Source: Mauremys mutica
Lineage: Eukaryota > Chordata > Testudines > Geoemydidae
NCBI RefSeq assembly: GCF_020497125.1
Contig: NC_059081.1
Location: 16,401,105 to 16,465,104, forward strand
Reading direction: 5' to 3'
Length of the DNA: 64,000 bases
This document shows, in pieces, positions 24,234 through 35,131 of the stretch. Under the pieces are notes generated by a model that had not been told where the DNA came from, did not search any database, and was given only the letters and a program-made list of their open reading frames with translations. The first letter of the stretch is position 1. Every line of letters starts with the position of its first letter. A program made the position numbers and the translations under genes.

Positions 24234-24241
24234 TTCCTGTG

Positions 24242-25858
24242 GTACAGCTGTCAAAAATCCAGTGGCTGTTTACTGATCTTGAGAACATTATTTGGTGGTC
24301 TCAAGCCCATGGTTAGGGGATGAGGACACAACATCACCACCATTAGCGCCCTCTGTACTACTGCAGGAAAAGCCAGATAGGAGGCCTGAACTACTATGGT
24401 CATTGAACTGCTATGGCTGGTCCTCACTGCACAGGTAACTCATGGTATAGCTCAGTTGATCATGTTGACTTGACCCCTGTCAGCACACATGCCCCTCACT
24501 CAAGTGCAAGTGTAGTAGTAACACAATTTGGCTGGCATGACCAGGGCTATAGGCTAAGGCCTGCGGGAACATAAATCATCAGCTACTAACATGACCACAG
24601 ACAAAGACTAGCAACGTTTGAGTGCCGCTAGGTTTCCAATGCCATCCACAATTCCAGCTAGGCTATCTCATCTTGTCATTTACTAGTTCCCTGCTTGCTG
24701 GACTGGAAGTCCTCTAGCAATTCATATAGGCCAGTTTAGTGTTTGAACCTAATGTTTACACTCAACTTCCAAGACCAGCAATAACATTCTCCAACTCTGC
24801 CACAGAGCTCTGATTCTGTTTGAGAAAGGAGACAAGGAAACGATATCTCAGCACACTGCCACCTGACCAAAGTTCTGACAGTCTCTGGTGTGAGGCCATC
24901 AGGGACCAGGATGTAGGGACCAAGTCCTGCAATGCCAACCTCTATGCTGATCACTCCAGAGCAGGCTTGACTCACGTAGGTGAGGTATGAAGTAGAGAAG
25001 CTAGCACTGCCACTGCCTATTCTGTCTTCACTTTCCCAGAATTGTCAGGCTAGCTCTTCTACTACTTTTAATAAGCACTGAATTCACTGAAGGAAGAGAG
25101 AAAATATTGTTAGTCCCGTTAAAGAGAAGCGAAGCCTCCTAGCAATTAGTGAGAGTTGGCAGGATTGAGAGAATGTTTGTTACCATTTTAATTATATATG
25201 GATTTTACTAACTTTTCTGACTACAGAAAAATTCCAGAGGGGAAAAGCCATTTATAGTCAACAGATCATTCAACAAATAATCTCTTTTACAATGGAAAGA
25301 GAACGCTGTGGAAGACATTCAATAGGTTCATCCTTTTCCAAAACAGTTCATTTATAGGTTGCCAGGTAACCAGAAGTCTTTGACTTTAAATAATTACTTC
25401 ATTGGGATACAAAAAAACAGATCTCTCAGGAGCGGAAATGGCAGGAGCTATCTAAAATGAACAGCAGTCTTGCCAAATGCCCACTGAGCTGATCATCAGT
25501 ATGCTCCCCCACAAAAGTGAAAGAAGTGATTTGATAAAATCTTCATTGGCCATATGAACCCAATTTCAGATACACACAGGAAGTATTTTGCTGGCAGATT
25601 ATTAAATTGAATCTGCATATTCTTACTCAAGGTCACTCTGCTGCTCAAAAAGTAAATCATACTCTTGAGCTGCTTCAGGAAAAACAAGTGTACAAAGGAA
25701 GTTCTGAAAAGGAAACCTGTAAATAGGAACTATTGTCAAACTATTATCTGCTGCTGAATCTTCTCTTTCTGGGTTAATAATTAACTCTGCTGCATGAACT
25801 GTCCCTTTACTATTCAAAGGAGGGAAAGTGGCATTGGGCCATGGTAATAAAAGGTAAT
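24242..25858. other. Gene-free stretch, nothing recognised
   Basis: Moderately AT-rich sequence with short chance frames. No repeat ends, RNA gene or exon could be supported. Confidence 0.5.
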
Positions 25859-26050
25859 AATTGGAGATATACCAATCTCCTAGAACTGGAAGGGACTTTG
25901 AAAGGTCATTGAGTCCAGCCCCCTGCCTTCACTAGCAGGACCAAGTACTGATTTTGCCCCAGATCCCTAGGTGGCCCCCTCAAGGGCTGAACTCACAACC
26001 CTGGGTTTAGCAGGCCAATGCTCAAAGCACTGAGCTATCCCTCTCCCCCT
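25859..26050 (-). mobile_element. Cry (tortoise tRNA/CR1-tail) SINE, copy A
   Basis: Read on the - strand, it starts with the tRNA-like head GGGATAGCTCAGTGCTTTG (box A region). A box B region GTTGTGAGTTCAGCCC follows, then GGGGGCCACCTAGGGATC and a CR1-like tail ending in AGTTCTAGGAGATTGGT. Pol III-transcribed SINEs of this design are characteristic of cryptodiran turtles. The head and tail are complete in outline but diverged. Confidence 0.8.
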
Positions 26051-26106
26051 AGGTATTTCCCTAGTGGTGCAACTTTTGCAGGCTGGGGATGCTCTGTTTT
26101 TATAAA

Positions 26107-26285
26107 AAGAATGAGAAGTACTTCTGGCACCTTAGAGACTAACAAATTTATTTGAGCATAAGCTTTTGTGGGCTAAAACCCACTTCATTGGATGCTTTGA
26201 TGAAGTGGGTTTTAGCCTGTGAAAGCTTTTGCTCAAATAAATTTGTTACTCTCTAAGGTGCCACAAGCACTTGTTGTTTTTGCTG
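26107..26285. repeat. Long palindrome made of head-to-head repeat tails
   Basis: The left arm (about 26107-26203) contains GGCACCTTAGAGACTAACAA, ATTTATTTGAGCATAAGC and CTAAAACCCACTTCAT. The right arm (about 26209-26285) is its near-exact reverse complement, separated by only a few bases around 26198-26210. The unit is a repeat tail common in turtles and crocodilians. Head-to-head copies of this sort can arise in Penelope-like elements, but the family assignment is uncertain. It could form a hairpin of roughly 80 bp per arm. Confidence 0.7.
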
Positions 26286-26356
26286 CTACAGACTAACATG
26301 GCTACCACTCTGAAATCTGTTTTTATAGCACCTGATTCTCTTCTCACTTATATATA

Positions 26357-26539
26357 GAGTCATAGAATATCACAGGGTTGTAACGGACCTCAAGAGGTCA
26401 TCTAGTCCAACCCCTGCTCAAAGCAGGACCAATCCCCAGACAGATTTTTGCCCTGATCCCTAAATGGCCCCCTCAAGGATTGAACTCACAACCCTGGGTT
26501 TGGCAGGCCAATGCTCAAACCACTGAGCTATCCCTCCCC
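26357..26539 (-). mobile_element. Cry SINE, copy B
   Basis: On the - strand the head reads GGGATAGCTCAGTGGTTTGA, followed by GGTTGTGAGTTCAATCC (box B). The CR1-like tail ends with a TATTCTATGACTCT terminus. It is better preserved than copy A. It is a SINE, not a tRNA gene: no acceptor stem or cloverleaf closes. Confidence 0.88.
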
Positions 26540-26799
26540 TCACTTACATAAGTATATCCATATGGACTTCACTGAAGTTACTGCTGATCAGACTGTTTAA
26601 ATGAGATCAGCCTTGGATGCAGAGGACTAGATTCACAAGGGGATTTAGCTGCCTCACTGATGTGTTAGGCACTTAACTCCAACATTCAGATGCCACTGGC
26701 AGATCATTGACCTGCTTGGCACATAACTCATGCCTAAGCTCCAGGAGGATTCACAAAGTAGGTATTCCCTTCCTCCCCATCTCCTGTCTGCCTGCAGGG

Positions 26800-27010
26800 C
26801 TTGAGCCGGTAGGTGTGCTCAGATTATGCCAACTCTGCATGGAAGACAATTGAGGAGGAACTGATAATGACAGAGATGTCCCTGTTAAACACAAATAGCT
26901 CAGTGGTTTGCACAGTCACTTAGGATGTAGGCACTCCAAATCCACATCCCTGTTCTGAATCAGGCAGAGTATTTTCCCAGCCAGACAACACATAACCAAG
27001 CACAATGGGG
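26800..27010 (+). repeat. tRNA-like/old SINE-type repeat
   Basis: AATAGCTCAGTGGTTTGCAC, then AGTCACTTAGGATGTAGGCA and a later TCTGAATCAGGCAGAG, resemble a tRNA-headed dispersed repeat common in reptiles. It is diverged and its boundaries are unclear. Confidence 0.4.
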
Positions 27011-27161
27011 TCCTGGTCCATGACTGATGTGGGGCACCTGCTGAATCCTCCACGACTACCATTTTCAGTCCACATTTTGCTGCGGCAGTGGTGCAAGGGG
27101 GGATGACCCAGGACAAAGGATCTGGTTCAAGATTTTCTTTAGTTAATTTACTGCTCATAAG

Positions 27162-28091
27162 ATGTTTGATCAGCTTCTTGGTAGTAAGTTCTGTAATCAC
27201 AGGACAGGGACAGCATGGGCAGGGTCAGGGCAAATGTCTAGGTGTGTTGGTGTGCCTTTAATCTTGACTCACAGGGACCAATGTAAGGGAGCGAGAATAG
27301 CTCAGTCTCCTTGTCCATTCAATTCTTGGCTCCCTCCTGCCATTTACCAACTAGGGTGTCCATTGCAAAGCAGAGCCCTGCCAACTAGGGGCTGGGCTCA
27401 GACCAATGATTTACTTCATAGAGCCTCCACAGCAATCCTCACTGGGAGCAACTTTCAATCACTACTGGACCAGGCTTGTATTTTTATTTCAGACCTTTCC
27501 TACCACGATCATAGTTTTAAATGTTCTCTTCATTTGAACAATATTTATGCTGCCATGACTTTTCCAGCATCACTATCTGCCTTTTCTAGCCAAAATGCTC
27601 GAACGCAATCAGCTTTGTTTCCAGAGTTTTGTCACATCAATAACACCTTAATAAAAAGGTCGGTACCAATGTCCAAAACTCACAGTAATCTGACAGTTTG
27701 TACCAGTGCCTATAGGAAAAGTCTTATCTACAACTCTGCACTGAAAGATGACCATAGTACAAAGTATACTGTCTGGAATTCTGCTACACAGTTTGACATC
27801 CCATTTTGTTATTGCCTCGGAATCTGCATTAGCAACTTCATTAACCTCCGTATGAAAGACTCTTGTTTGTCATGCTTTGAGCATTCCAGTTCCAGTGGTT
27901 CAAGATCAAAATTGATACAGAATACACAAGGTCTTGCATATCACCAAGTCAACATTAATGCTTATAGTAAAAGCTTGATAGGATGGCAAATGGAAGTGAT
28001 TCAGTTCTTGGCGGTAACAGCTGCCTACTTGGAATTACCTGCAAAAATATGGATCAGATGCCTATTTATTGGCATGATTTGTCTTCCTTAA
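27162..28091 (+). other. Unrecognised 309-codon open frame, probably not a gene
   Basis: This is the longest open frame outside the gypsy polyprotein and GPR39. The predicted product is rich in Ser, Asn, Ile and Cys. It has no signal peptide, repeated domain or catalytic motif that I recognise. The first ~90 codons overlap sequence that looks like an old dispersed repeat. There is no polyadenylation signal or splice context that singles it out, and codon use looks like AT-rich intergenic DNA. It could be a chance frame or a very old element remnant; I do not claim a protein. Confidence 0.2.
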
Positions 28092-28319
28092 TTAATGACT
28101 TTAGAAGAGTGGTGAAGGTAGGGAAGGTAGGAGTAGCTGAAAAAGTGCCTCACGGTAATCCATAAGTCAACGGTGTGTCAGATCCAAAGCCCAGTGAAGA
28201 CTATGGAAAGATTCTCATTAACTTCAATGTCTGTCGATCAAACTCATACTGTACACAATTGCTATAGAGATGAAGAAAAAGGAACATGAAAATGTCACAC
28301 TGATCTATTTAATAGCAAT

Positions 28320-29561
28320 TAATTTTCCAGTCGAAGCATGGAATAAAGCTTACAAATCCTATTGAAGCATTAGGCCCATTACTAGAGAGATGGTAAAATT
28401 TTTAATAATAATGCAGAAAAGTCAGAAGTGTTTGATAAATACTTCTGGTTTGTATTTGGAAGGAAGCAGGATGCTGTACTCATATCACATGAAGATGATG
28501 AGGTACTTGCCAGTCCCACTAGCACCCGAGGAGGATGTTAGACAACATCTACTAGGGATAAATATTTTTAAATCAGTAGGTCTGACTGTTCCATAGGAAA
28601 TGTCCTTGACGTCTTTTTTAAAGTGAAGGGTTTTTTAAGTAGGACAATGTTAGCTAACAAAAAGGTTCCTAAAAGTGCTGAGGAGCTCCATGGCCTGTTA
28701 ATGTTGTGCCAATATTCAAAAAAGGTATGTGTATTCACCCCGGTAGCTACTGGCTGGTTAGCCTGACATCAGTCCCGGGCAAAATAATGGAAAAGCTGAC
28801 ATGGAATTCAGCTGATAAGGATAGGGATCTAATTGATGCCAGTCAGCATGGTTTTATGGAAAATAGGTCTTGTCAGAAACACCTGATTTCATTCTTTGAT
28901 GAGATTAGAAGTGTGGCTGATGAAAGCAACTGCATACATGTAACATACTTAATTTTTATGAGCTGTTTGATTTAGTATCACATGCTATTTTAATTTTAAA
29001 AACCAGTACTATACAATATCAAAGGATTTTTGGGGACAAGCAACTGAACTTCCAGTTGAACTTGATGCTGTGTCAAAAAGGGCCAAAGTGATTCCTGAAT
29101 GTATAAACAAAGGAGTAGGCGTAAGAAGCAGATTTTAACCTCTGTGTACGGCATTGGTGAGATACCGGTACTAGAATGCTGCACCTCTTTCAGGTGTCAA
29201 AAAATGACGAGGACATGCCTTACAGTGAGAGGCTTAAGGAGCTCAATTTGTTTATTTTATTGAAAAGAAGATTGGAAGGTTAGTTGATTACAATGTGTAA
29301 GTACCTTCATGAAGAAAAAATACCAAGTACCAGGTACTTTAATCTAGTGGAGAAAGGTATAACAAGAATCAAATGTTGAAAACTGAAGGCAGACAAATTA
29401 AAAGTGTACACCTAATTTCTAACATGAACAGTGAGGGTGATTAACCATTAGGACAAACTACCAAGGGAAGTTGTGGATTCTTCATTTCTTAATGTTTTCA
29501 AATCAAGACTGTTTTAGTTGTAACAGTCCCTTCTAGCCTTAAATCCTATGAATCTATGAAT
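28320..29561 (+). mobile_element. Old CR1-type LINE, reverse transcriptase remnant to 3' end
   Basis: At 28706-28975 the frame reads PIFKKG, then VSLTSVPGKIMEKL and SQHGFMENRSCQKHLISFFD, the classic order of CR1/Jockey reverse-transcriptase fingers and palm. The 5' side (from about 28390) carries CR1-like linker sequence. The 3' side ends near 29540-29561 in ATCCTATGAATCTATGAAT, a CR1-type terminal repeat. Stops and gaps make it inactive. It is more diverged than the CR1 ends at 20002 and 40672. Confidence 0.75.
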
Positions 29562-30536
29562 GAAAAAGTAAAATGCCCTTTGAAGATGGTTTAGGGACTG
29601 CCTGAGTGAGATCTGCAGCCTTTGGCCCTGTGTATGTAACAGGATATACATTGTTCTTGCTTTCTGATACAAATCCTGCCCTCAGGTGTTGCTGTGTACA
29701 TGCATCATCAAATTCTCAAGCTATTTAATCCTTATTAGTGCAGTATTTCACATTGTTATCAAACCACAATATGGGAGAAAAAGAGAGATAATTAGAAAGA
29801 ATGATGGGAAGAATCTTATAGAATTTAATAGGCAATTACATTCATGCTACAGAACGTCAAAACACCATGTGGAATTCTGTGACAGGTGTATAGGTCTCTG
29901 TTAAATTCCATCGGTTTAAAATTCTACAAAAGGATTTCAATCTCTATTTTCTGCAATAGGTTTTTAGAGTAATTTCCATGGAAATGCATGTCATTTCTAA
30001 TCCTGGTGTGTTGGTTTCATCCATTTATGTTCAACAGGGGATTCTAGTGGGGCAATTTTTGAGAATCGTTGAGCTATTCAGTACTCACTCTATGCGGGGA
30101 AAAATTTCTTCTCTCCTCACCTGAGTATCACCTGCAACATTAAATCTTTATTAGAGTATAAAATAGTAAACACTGAAGACAGAACTGGTGCTACAAAAGT
30201 TTTTGATTTAAACAAGAGAAGGGAAATTTTGTGAGAAGAATCCCATTTGTAGATGTGAGCCGTAATTTCCAATGTTTGTATTTTTTCCACAGGAAATGAC
30301 CCTCAAGTTTTGTTTGTTTGTTTGTTTTTAAAAGAGAGACAATGTTAGCTAACAAAAAGCACAAGCACGTGGGGCCCTTCTTGCACAGGGGCTCCTTTGA
30401 GGTACGATCCTGCTCTGACGGAAGTCCTTGGCAAAGCTCCCATTGACTTCAATTGGGGCAGGAGTATGCTACCTAAAGCAGCCACAGGGAAGGTGACTGC
30501 TTATCAGTCCCAGCTCAGTCACTCTGGTTTTACAGC
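29562..30536. other. Gene-free stretch
   Basis: AT-rich. A TTTG microsatellite occurs at about 30310-30328. The 22-bp sequence at 30338-30359 also occurs at 28643-28664 inside the CR1, hinting at a second small CR1-related piece. 30400-30470 resembles an old amniote repeat (CCCATTGACTTCAATTGGGG). Confidence 0.45.
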
Positions 30537-30732
30537 TTAGGGTATGGCTACACTTACGGTTTGCAGCGCTGGTAGTTTGCAGCGCTGGTCATCCAGCTGT
30601 GCAGGGCCAGCGCTGGTGTGTGGCCACACTCACAGCTACCAGCGCTGGTGTGTGGCCACATTTGCAGTATTTGCAGCGCTGTTGGGAGTGATGCATTATG
30701 GGCAGCTATCCCAGCATTCAAGTGGCCACAAC

Positions 30733-30923
30733 TGTTATATCCTTGGGACAGCCGGTGTAGGAAACAATCACTTGAGGCCAGAGAGCAGGCAGCTAACCAA
30801 AACCTCCATTTTATTTACATATATACAGAGAGCTCCTCAGCCGGTTGAAACCGGTTGAGCTAACCCATAATAATCTAACTCAGTTGCCATAGCAACAAAA
30901 CCATGACAACCAAATACACAACA
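30733..30923 (-). repeat. 3' LTR of the gypsy element
   Basis: Reads TGTTATATCC...ACACAACA on the + strand, so TG/CA termini hold on either strand. Lies downstream of gag-pol in the transcribed direction. Confidence 0.95.
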
Positions 30924-30940
30924 TATTCCTCCCCCCCTAA
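30924..30940 (-). promoter_or_regulatory. Polypurine tract of the gypsy element
   Basis: On the - strand the sequence just upstream of the 3' LTR reads AGGGGGGGAGGAATA, the expected plus-strand priming site directly abutting the LTR. Confidence 0.8.
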
Positions 30941-31054
30941 TAAGAACATCCCCTAAATAAAACACACACTAGACTAGAGAAGGAGGGTAGACTGCCTCCA
31001 TTCCCGGCTAAACCCTGGGGATTATTTTGCCCCATAACCGTGGGTTCGCCCTAG

Positions 31055-34000
31055 CTAAAGATCCAGCCGATGAGGAGGCCTTCTGTCTCTAGGTGGATTA
31101 CGGCGAACTACTGGTGTTATTGCACCCGAAAGCACTAGGGGCTCAGGGTCCGCAGCATGAACAGGTGAGGAGGTGGTATCAGCTCGTGCTGGGCAAAGGG
31201 GTATCTCAGCCGCCGGCAGTAATGGAGGAGAACAGTCAGGAACAGGTGACTCGTGATTCGGTCCCTCACCAGAAGAGGTGAAGTCAGACCCCTCAACTGC
31301 AGATGGGTCCTGAGGACTGGCATGACCTGGCAACAGCTGATCTACATGTCGCCGCCAGGTAAGATTCTCTGCAGTCCGGACTGTGTAGGAAACAGGTCCT
31401 GTTTGAGTGATGACTGTGGCCGGAACCCATTTAGCTCTGGAAGTATAATTCCGAGCCAAAACTGGCTGTCCCGGGCTAAAGGTTCGGTCTTTTGCTCTGG
31501 GTGCCCGTCTGATGACTTGATATTGCTGCTGATGTTGCACAATTTGTCGGGGTTCAGAAGGTTTCAGCAGATCAAAGCAAGTGCGCAGCTGTCGTCCCAT
31601 CATTAGAAAGGCCGGAGATGCGTGGGTCGTAGCATGAGGTGTGTTTCTGTAGGAAAGTAAAAAGGTATCCAGACGCTTTTGAATGGAGTGTTGTCCCCTT
31701 GCTGATTTCAAAGCGTTTTTCATTGTCTGCACAAATCTTTCAGCTAATCCGTTGGTGGACGGATGATATGGTGCTGACGTGATGTGGTGTATCCCATTTG
31801 CTTTCATAAAATTTTGAAACTCCTGAGAAAAGAACTGCGGTCCATTGTCGCTCACAAGTTGTTCTGGCAGACCAAAACGACTAAAGAGTCCTCGTAGTTT
31901 TTGGATAGTACTCTCTGCAGAAGTGGACTGCATTATAGAGACTTCTGGCCATTTAGAATGGGCATCTATTGCCACCAAGAACATGCTTCCTTCAAGGGGG
32001 CCAGCAAAGTCAACGTGAATACGTTGCCACGGGTTTTCAGGCCAGTCCCATGGGTGTAGGGGTGCCCACTGGGGTGCATTCCTCACACCCTGACATGACA
32101 TACAAGCTTTTGCCTTCTCTTCAATAGCGCTGTCCAGTCCAGGCCACCAAAAATAGTTTAGTGCAATTTCCTTCATGCGCACTATTCCACAGTGACCGGA
32201 ATGTAGCTGTTCTAACATCTGTGATCTCAGTGGTGGTGGAATAATGACACGTCTCCCCCACAACAAACAACCAGATTGGACCGATAACTCTGTCCGCTTG
32301 GACATGTAGGGAACAAGGTCGGATGAGACCGGAGAGGTTTGTCGAGATGTTCCATGCATCACCAGGTCCATAACGTGGGACAATACTGGGTCAACGCGAG
32401 TTGCCTTCTTTATCTGAGTAGCAGTGATGGGTGTATTCTCTACCTGTTCAAAGTAGAAGATTTCCTTGTGGGCACTATCTTGGTGTTTGACCGGCAAAGG
32501 CAACCTTGAGAGGCCATCTGCATTGCCGTGTAGAGTGGATTTCCGATATTTGATTTCATATGTGTGTGCTGAAAGTAACAATGCCCAACGTTGCATACGA
32601 CTAGCAGCTAATGGGGGAATGCCTGTGTAAGGTCCAAAAATTGATGTCAGAGGTCGATGGTCTGTGAGAAGAGTAAATTTTCGCCCAAACAGGTACTGAT
32701 GAAACTTCCGAATTCCAAAAACAATTCCTAATGCCTCACGTTCGATTTGGGCGTAGTTAGTTTCTGCTTTGCTTAGAGTGCGTGAAGCAAAAGCAATAGG
32801 TCTCTCTTCTCCTGAAGGCATAATATGTGACACGACTGCTCCCACTCCATAAGGGGAGGCACCGCAGGCCAATTGCAGTGGTAAGGATGGATCAAAGTGC
32901 GTTAGAACTTCAGAATTTAGCAATGCATCCTTAGCTTTGTTAAACGCAACATCACAGGCTTCAGTCCACTTCCAGGCCTTGTTCTGCCCAAGGAGCTCAT
33001 GAAGTGGTTTTAGCAGTATGGCTAACTGTGAGATGAACTTTCCATAATAGTTCAGGAGTCCTAGAAACGAGCGCAGCTGGCTTACATTTCGAGGTGGGGG
33101 AGCCTCCACAATAGCTTTAACTTTTGCAGGGGCCTTATGAAGACCTGCAGAATCAATGATATGTCCCAAATATTCAACAGAGGGCTTGAAGAATTCACAC
33201 TTGTCTTTGCGAACTCGTAGGCCATACTCTTCCAGTCTTTGTAGGGTAGCCTCTAAATTCTTTAAGTGATCCTCTTCATTTCTTCCAGTGACCAGGATAT
33301 CATCCAGATAGCACTGAACTCCTGACAAGCCACACAAGATCTGGTCCATAGCCCTCTGGAACAGGGCGGGAGCAGATGTTATTCCGAAGGGTAGACGACA
33401 GTATCGATAAAGCCCCTTATGAGTCACAATAGTCAACAGCTCTTGGGACTTTTCATCGACGTGCATCTGTAAATATGCTTGACTCAGATCAATCTTACTG
33501 AACTTTTGTCCCCCAGCCAGGCCTGCGAAGAGGTCATCGATGCGGGGAAGCGGGTATTGCTCTGCACACAACACTGGGTTGACAGTGACTTTAAAATCAC
33601 CGCAAATCCGGAGAGAGCCATCTTTCTTCACGATTGGAACGATAGGAGTGCCCCATGAGCTATGGGTAACTGGTATTAGGACTCCATTGGTGACCAGGCG
33701 CTCCAGGTCTGCTTCAACTTTTGGCCTGATGGCATAGGGCACAGTTCGGGCTTTCAGATATTTTGGTGGACTGCCAGGTTTAATGTTCAATGTCACAGTG
33801 ATTCCCTTCATACTTCCCAAATCATCTCCAAAAACAGCAGCATGTTTCCTTAGTATAGGGGTTAGACTGGTTTCTTCTTTAGTCATCCGGTGCACTTCTG
33901 CCCAGTTCAGTTGAATCTTCCCAAGCCAAGACCTACCCATTAAGGCTGGGTAGTTACCTCTCACCACAAACAGTGGCAATTTAGCCACCTGTCCATTGAG

Positions 34001-35065
34001 CTCCACCTTAACATCAATAGTGCCCAGCATAGGCACAGCTTCTCCCGTATACGTCTTCAGAACAGTTTTTGTTGCCTTAAGCGGAAGATGCTGTAGCTTT
34101 TCTTTATACACAGTCTCGGAGATCAGTGAGACGGCTGCACCGGTGTCCAGTTCCATGCGTATACGTTTGCCATCCAATAACGGGGTTACCCAGTATTCAT
34201 GTGAGCCCATTGCCAAAGACAAAACATGCAGTGGCACTTCCTCTTGCGATGAGGTGTCACCTTGATCGTCCTGGGTCTGCTCTAGGGTATGCAGGGTTCC
34301 TCTTTTTGTCGGCCAGACCACAGGCCTCTTTTTCTTTTGTTTACAGGCACACTCAATGTGTCCCTTTTTGCCACAGTGTCGACACACCAGGTCCTTACAC
34401 CAGCATTCTGATGCCTGGTGACCTGGCTTACCACAGCGGTAACATTCTTGACTCTGCACCGTTTTGTGGGTCAGTTCTTGTGACACTTTTTGCACCCTAG
34501 GGGGTGCACCGATGTATTGTGCCTCCCTTGTAGCCAGTTCCATGGAGACAGCAATATCAACAGCCTTCTGTAAGGTAAGCTGAGCCTCTGTCAGTAGGCG
34601 CTTCCGTATAGCTTCACTGTACAGGCCACACACTAACCTGTCACGCAGGGCATCATGTAACATTTCTTTAAATTCACAGTGTTCTGCTAGCTTTTTTAAA
34701 ATGGCTACAAATTGTACAACTGTTTCATCTTCCTTTTGGTCTCTTTTGTGGAACCTATATCTTTCAGCAATTACCAGTGGTTTTGGGGAGAAATGAGACC
34801 CCAGGATTTCCACAATGTCACTGTAAGATTTAGTCTCAGGCTTAACAGGGTGTAGTAAGCTGCGTAGCAGAGAGTAGGTTTTAGCCCCTACAACAGTTAA
34901 GAATATTGGCACCTTCTTCGCTTCTGTAATGTCATTTGCAATACCAAAAAGCTCAAAACGCTCAGTATACACATGCCACTGCTCTGTATTCTCATCAAAA
35001 GGCTCCAGGGGCCTGGTCAGAGTAGCCATGATTTTTAGTTTCACTTTCACAGTCAGTGCAAACAA
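31055..35065 (-). CDS. Ty3/gypsy gag-pol polyprotein, uninterrupted 1336 codons
   Basis: The protein would package and reverse-transcribe the element RNA and integrate the cDNA. The likely start is the ATG at 35029 (13th codon, MATLTRPLEP); the upstream ATG at 35065 gives 12 more residues. In numbering from 35065: gag capsid about 13-190; two CCHC knuckles CYRCGKPGHQASEC (208-221) and CRHCGKKGHIECAC (228-241); protease DTG 307-309; reverse transcriptase about 430-600 with YLDD 586-589; RNase H about 725-850; integrase with an HH/CC finger (H955, H958, C988, C991), D1019, D1073, E1109 (DD35E spacing) and a GPVSY motif at 1223-1227. There is no frameshift between gag and pol. One oddity: RNase H position 735 is Gly in ACGASPYG where the family normally has Asp. 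No chromodomain or env is present. Confidence 0.93.
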   Translation of the reverse strand: MFALTVKVKLKIMATLTRPLEPFDENTEQWHVYTERFELFGIANDITEAKKVPIFLTVVGAKTYSLLRSLLHPVKPETKSYSDIVEILGSHFSPKPLVIAERYRFHKRDQKEDETVVQFVAILKKLAEHCEFKEMLHDALRDRLVCGLYSEAIRKRLLTEAQLTLQKAVDIAVSMELATREAQYIGAPPRVQKVSQELTHKTVQSQECYRCGKPGHQASECWCKDLVCRHCGKKGHIECACKQKKKRPVVWPTKRGTLHTLEQTQDDQGDTSSQEEVPLHVLSLAMGSHEYWVTPLLDGKRIRMELDTGAAVSLISETVYKEKLQHLPLKATKTVLKTYTGEAVPMLGTIDVKVELNGQVAKLPLFVVRGNYPALMGRSWLGKIQLNWAEVHRMTKEETSLTPILRKHAAVFGDDLGSMKGITVTLNIKPGSPPKYLKARTVPYAIRPKVEADLERLVTNGVLIPVTHSSWGTPIVPIVKKDGSLRICGDFKVTVNPVLCAEQYPLPRIDDLFAGLAGGQKFSKIDLSQAYLQMHVDEKSQELLTIVTHKGLYRYCRLPFGITSAPALFQRAMDQILCGLSGVQCYLDDILVTGRNEEDHLKNLEATLQRLEEYGLRVRKDKCEFFKPSVEYLGHIIDSAGLHKAPAKVKAIVEAPPPRNVSQLRSFLGLLNYYGKFISQLAILLKPLHELLGQNKAWKWTEACDVAFNKAKDALLNSEVLTHFDPSLPLQLACGASPYGVGAVVSHIMPSGEERPIAFASRTLSKAETNYAQIEREALGIVFGIRKFHQYLFGRKFTLLTDHRPLTSIFGPYTGIPPLAASRMQRWALLLSAHTYEIKYRKSTLHGNADGLSRLPLPVKHQDSAHKEIFYFEQVENTPITATQIKKATRVDPVLSHVMDLVMHGTSRQTSPVSSDLVPYMSKRTELSVQSGCLLWGRRVIIPPPLRSQMLEQLHSGHCGIVRMKEIALNYFWWPGLDSAIEEKAKACMSCQGVRNAPQWAPLHPWDWPENPWQRIHVDFAGPLEGSMFLVAIDAHSKWPEVSIMQSTSAESTIQKLRGLFSRFGLPEQLVSDNGPQFFSQEFQNFMKANGIHHITSAPYHPSTNGLAERFVQTMKNALKSARGQHSIQKRLDTFLLSYRNTPHATTHASPAFLMMGRQLRTCFDLLKPSEPRQIVQHQQQYQVIRRAPRAKDRTFSPGQPVLARNYTSRAKWVPATVITQTGPVSYTVRTAENLTWRRHVDQLLPGHASPQDPSAVEGSDFTSSGEGPNHESPVPDCSPPLLPAAEIPLCPARADTTSSPVHAADPEPLVLSGAITPVVRRNPPRDRRPPHRLDL

Positions 35066-35131
35066 GCAGCTTTTTTGTTTGTTTGTTCTTTACCTTAACT
35101 TCTACTTCCTTCTGTTACTGGAGCAGCACCG

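Noticed and set aside
26357..26539. tRNA gene on the - strand
   Set aside because: Box A and B are present but no cloverleaf closes, and the head is fused to a CR1-like tail: it is a SINE.
31093..34500. Several + strand frames across 31-35 kb
   Set aside because: Antisense shadows of the gypsy gag-pol gene.
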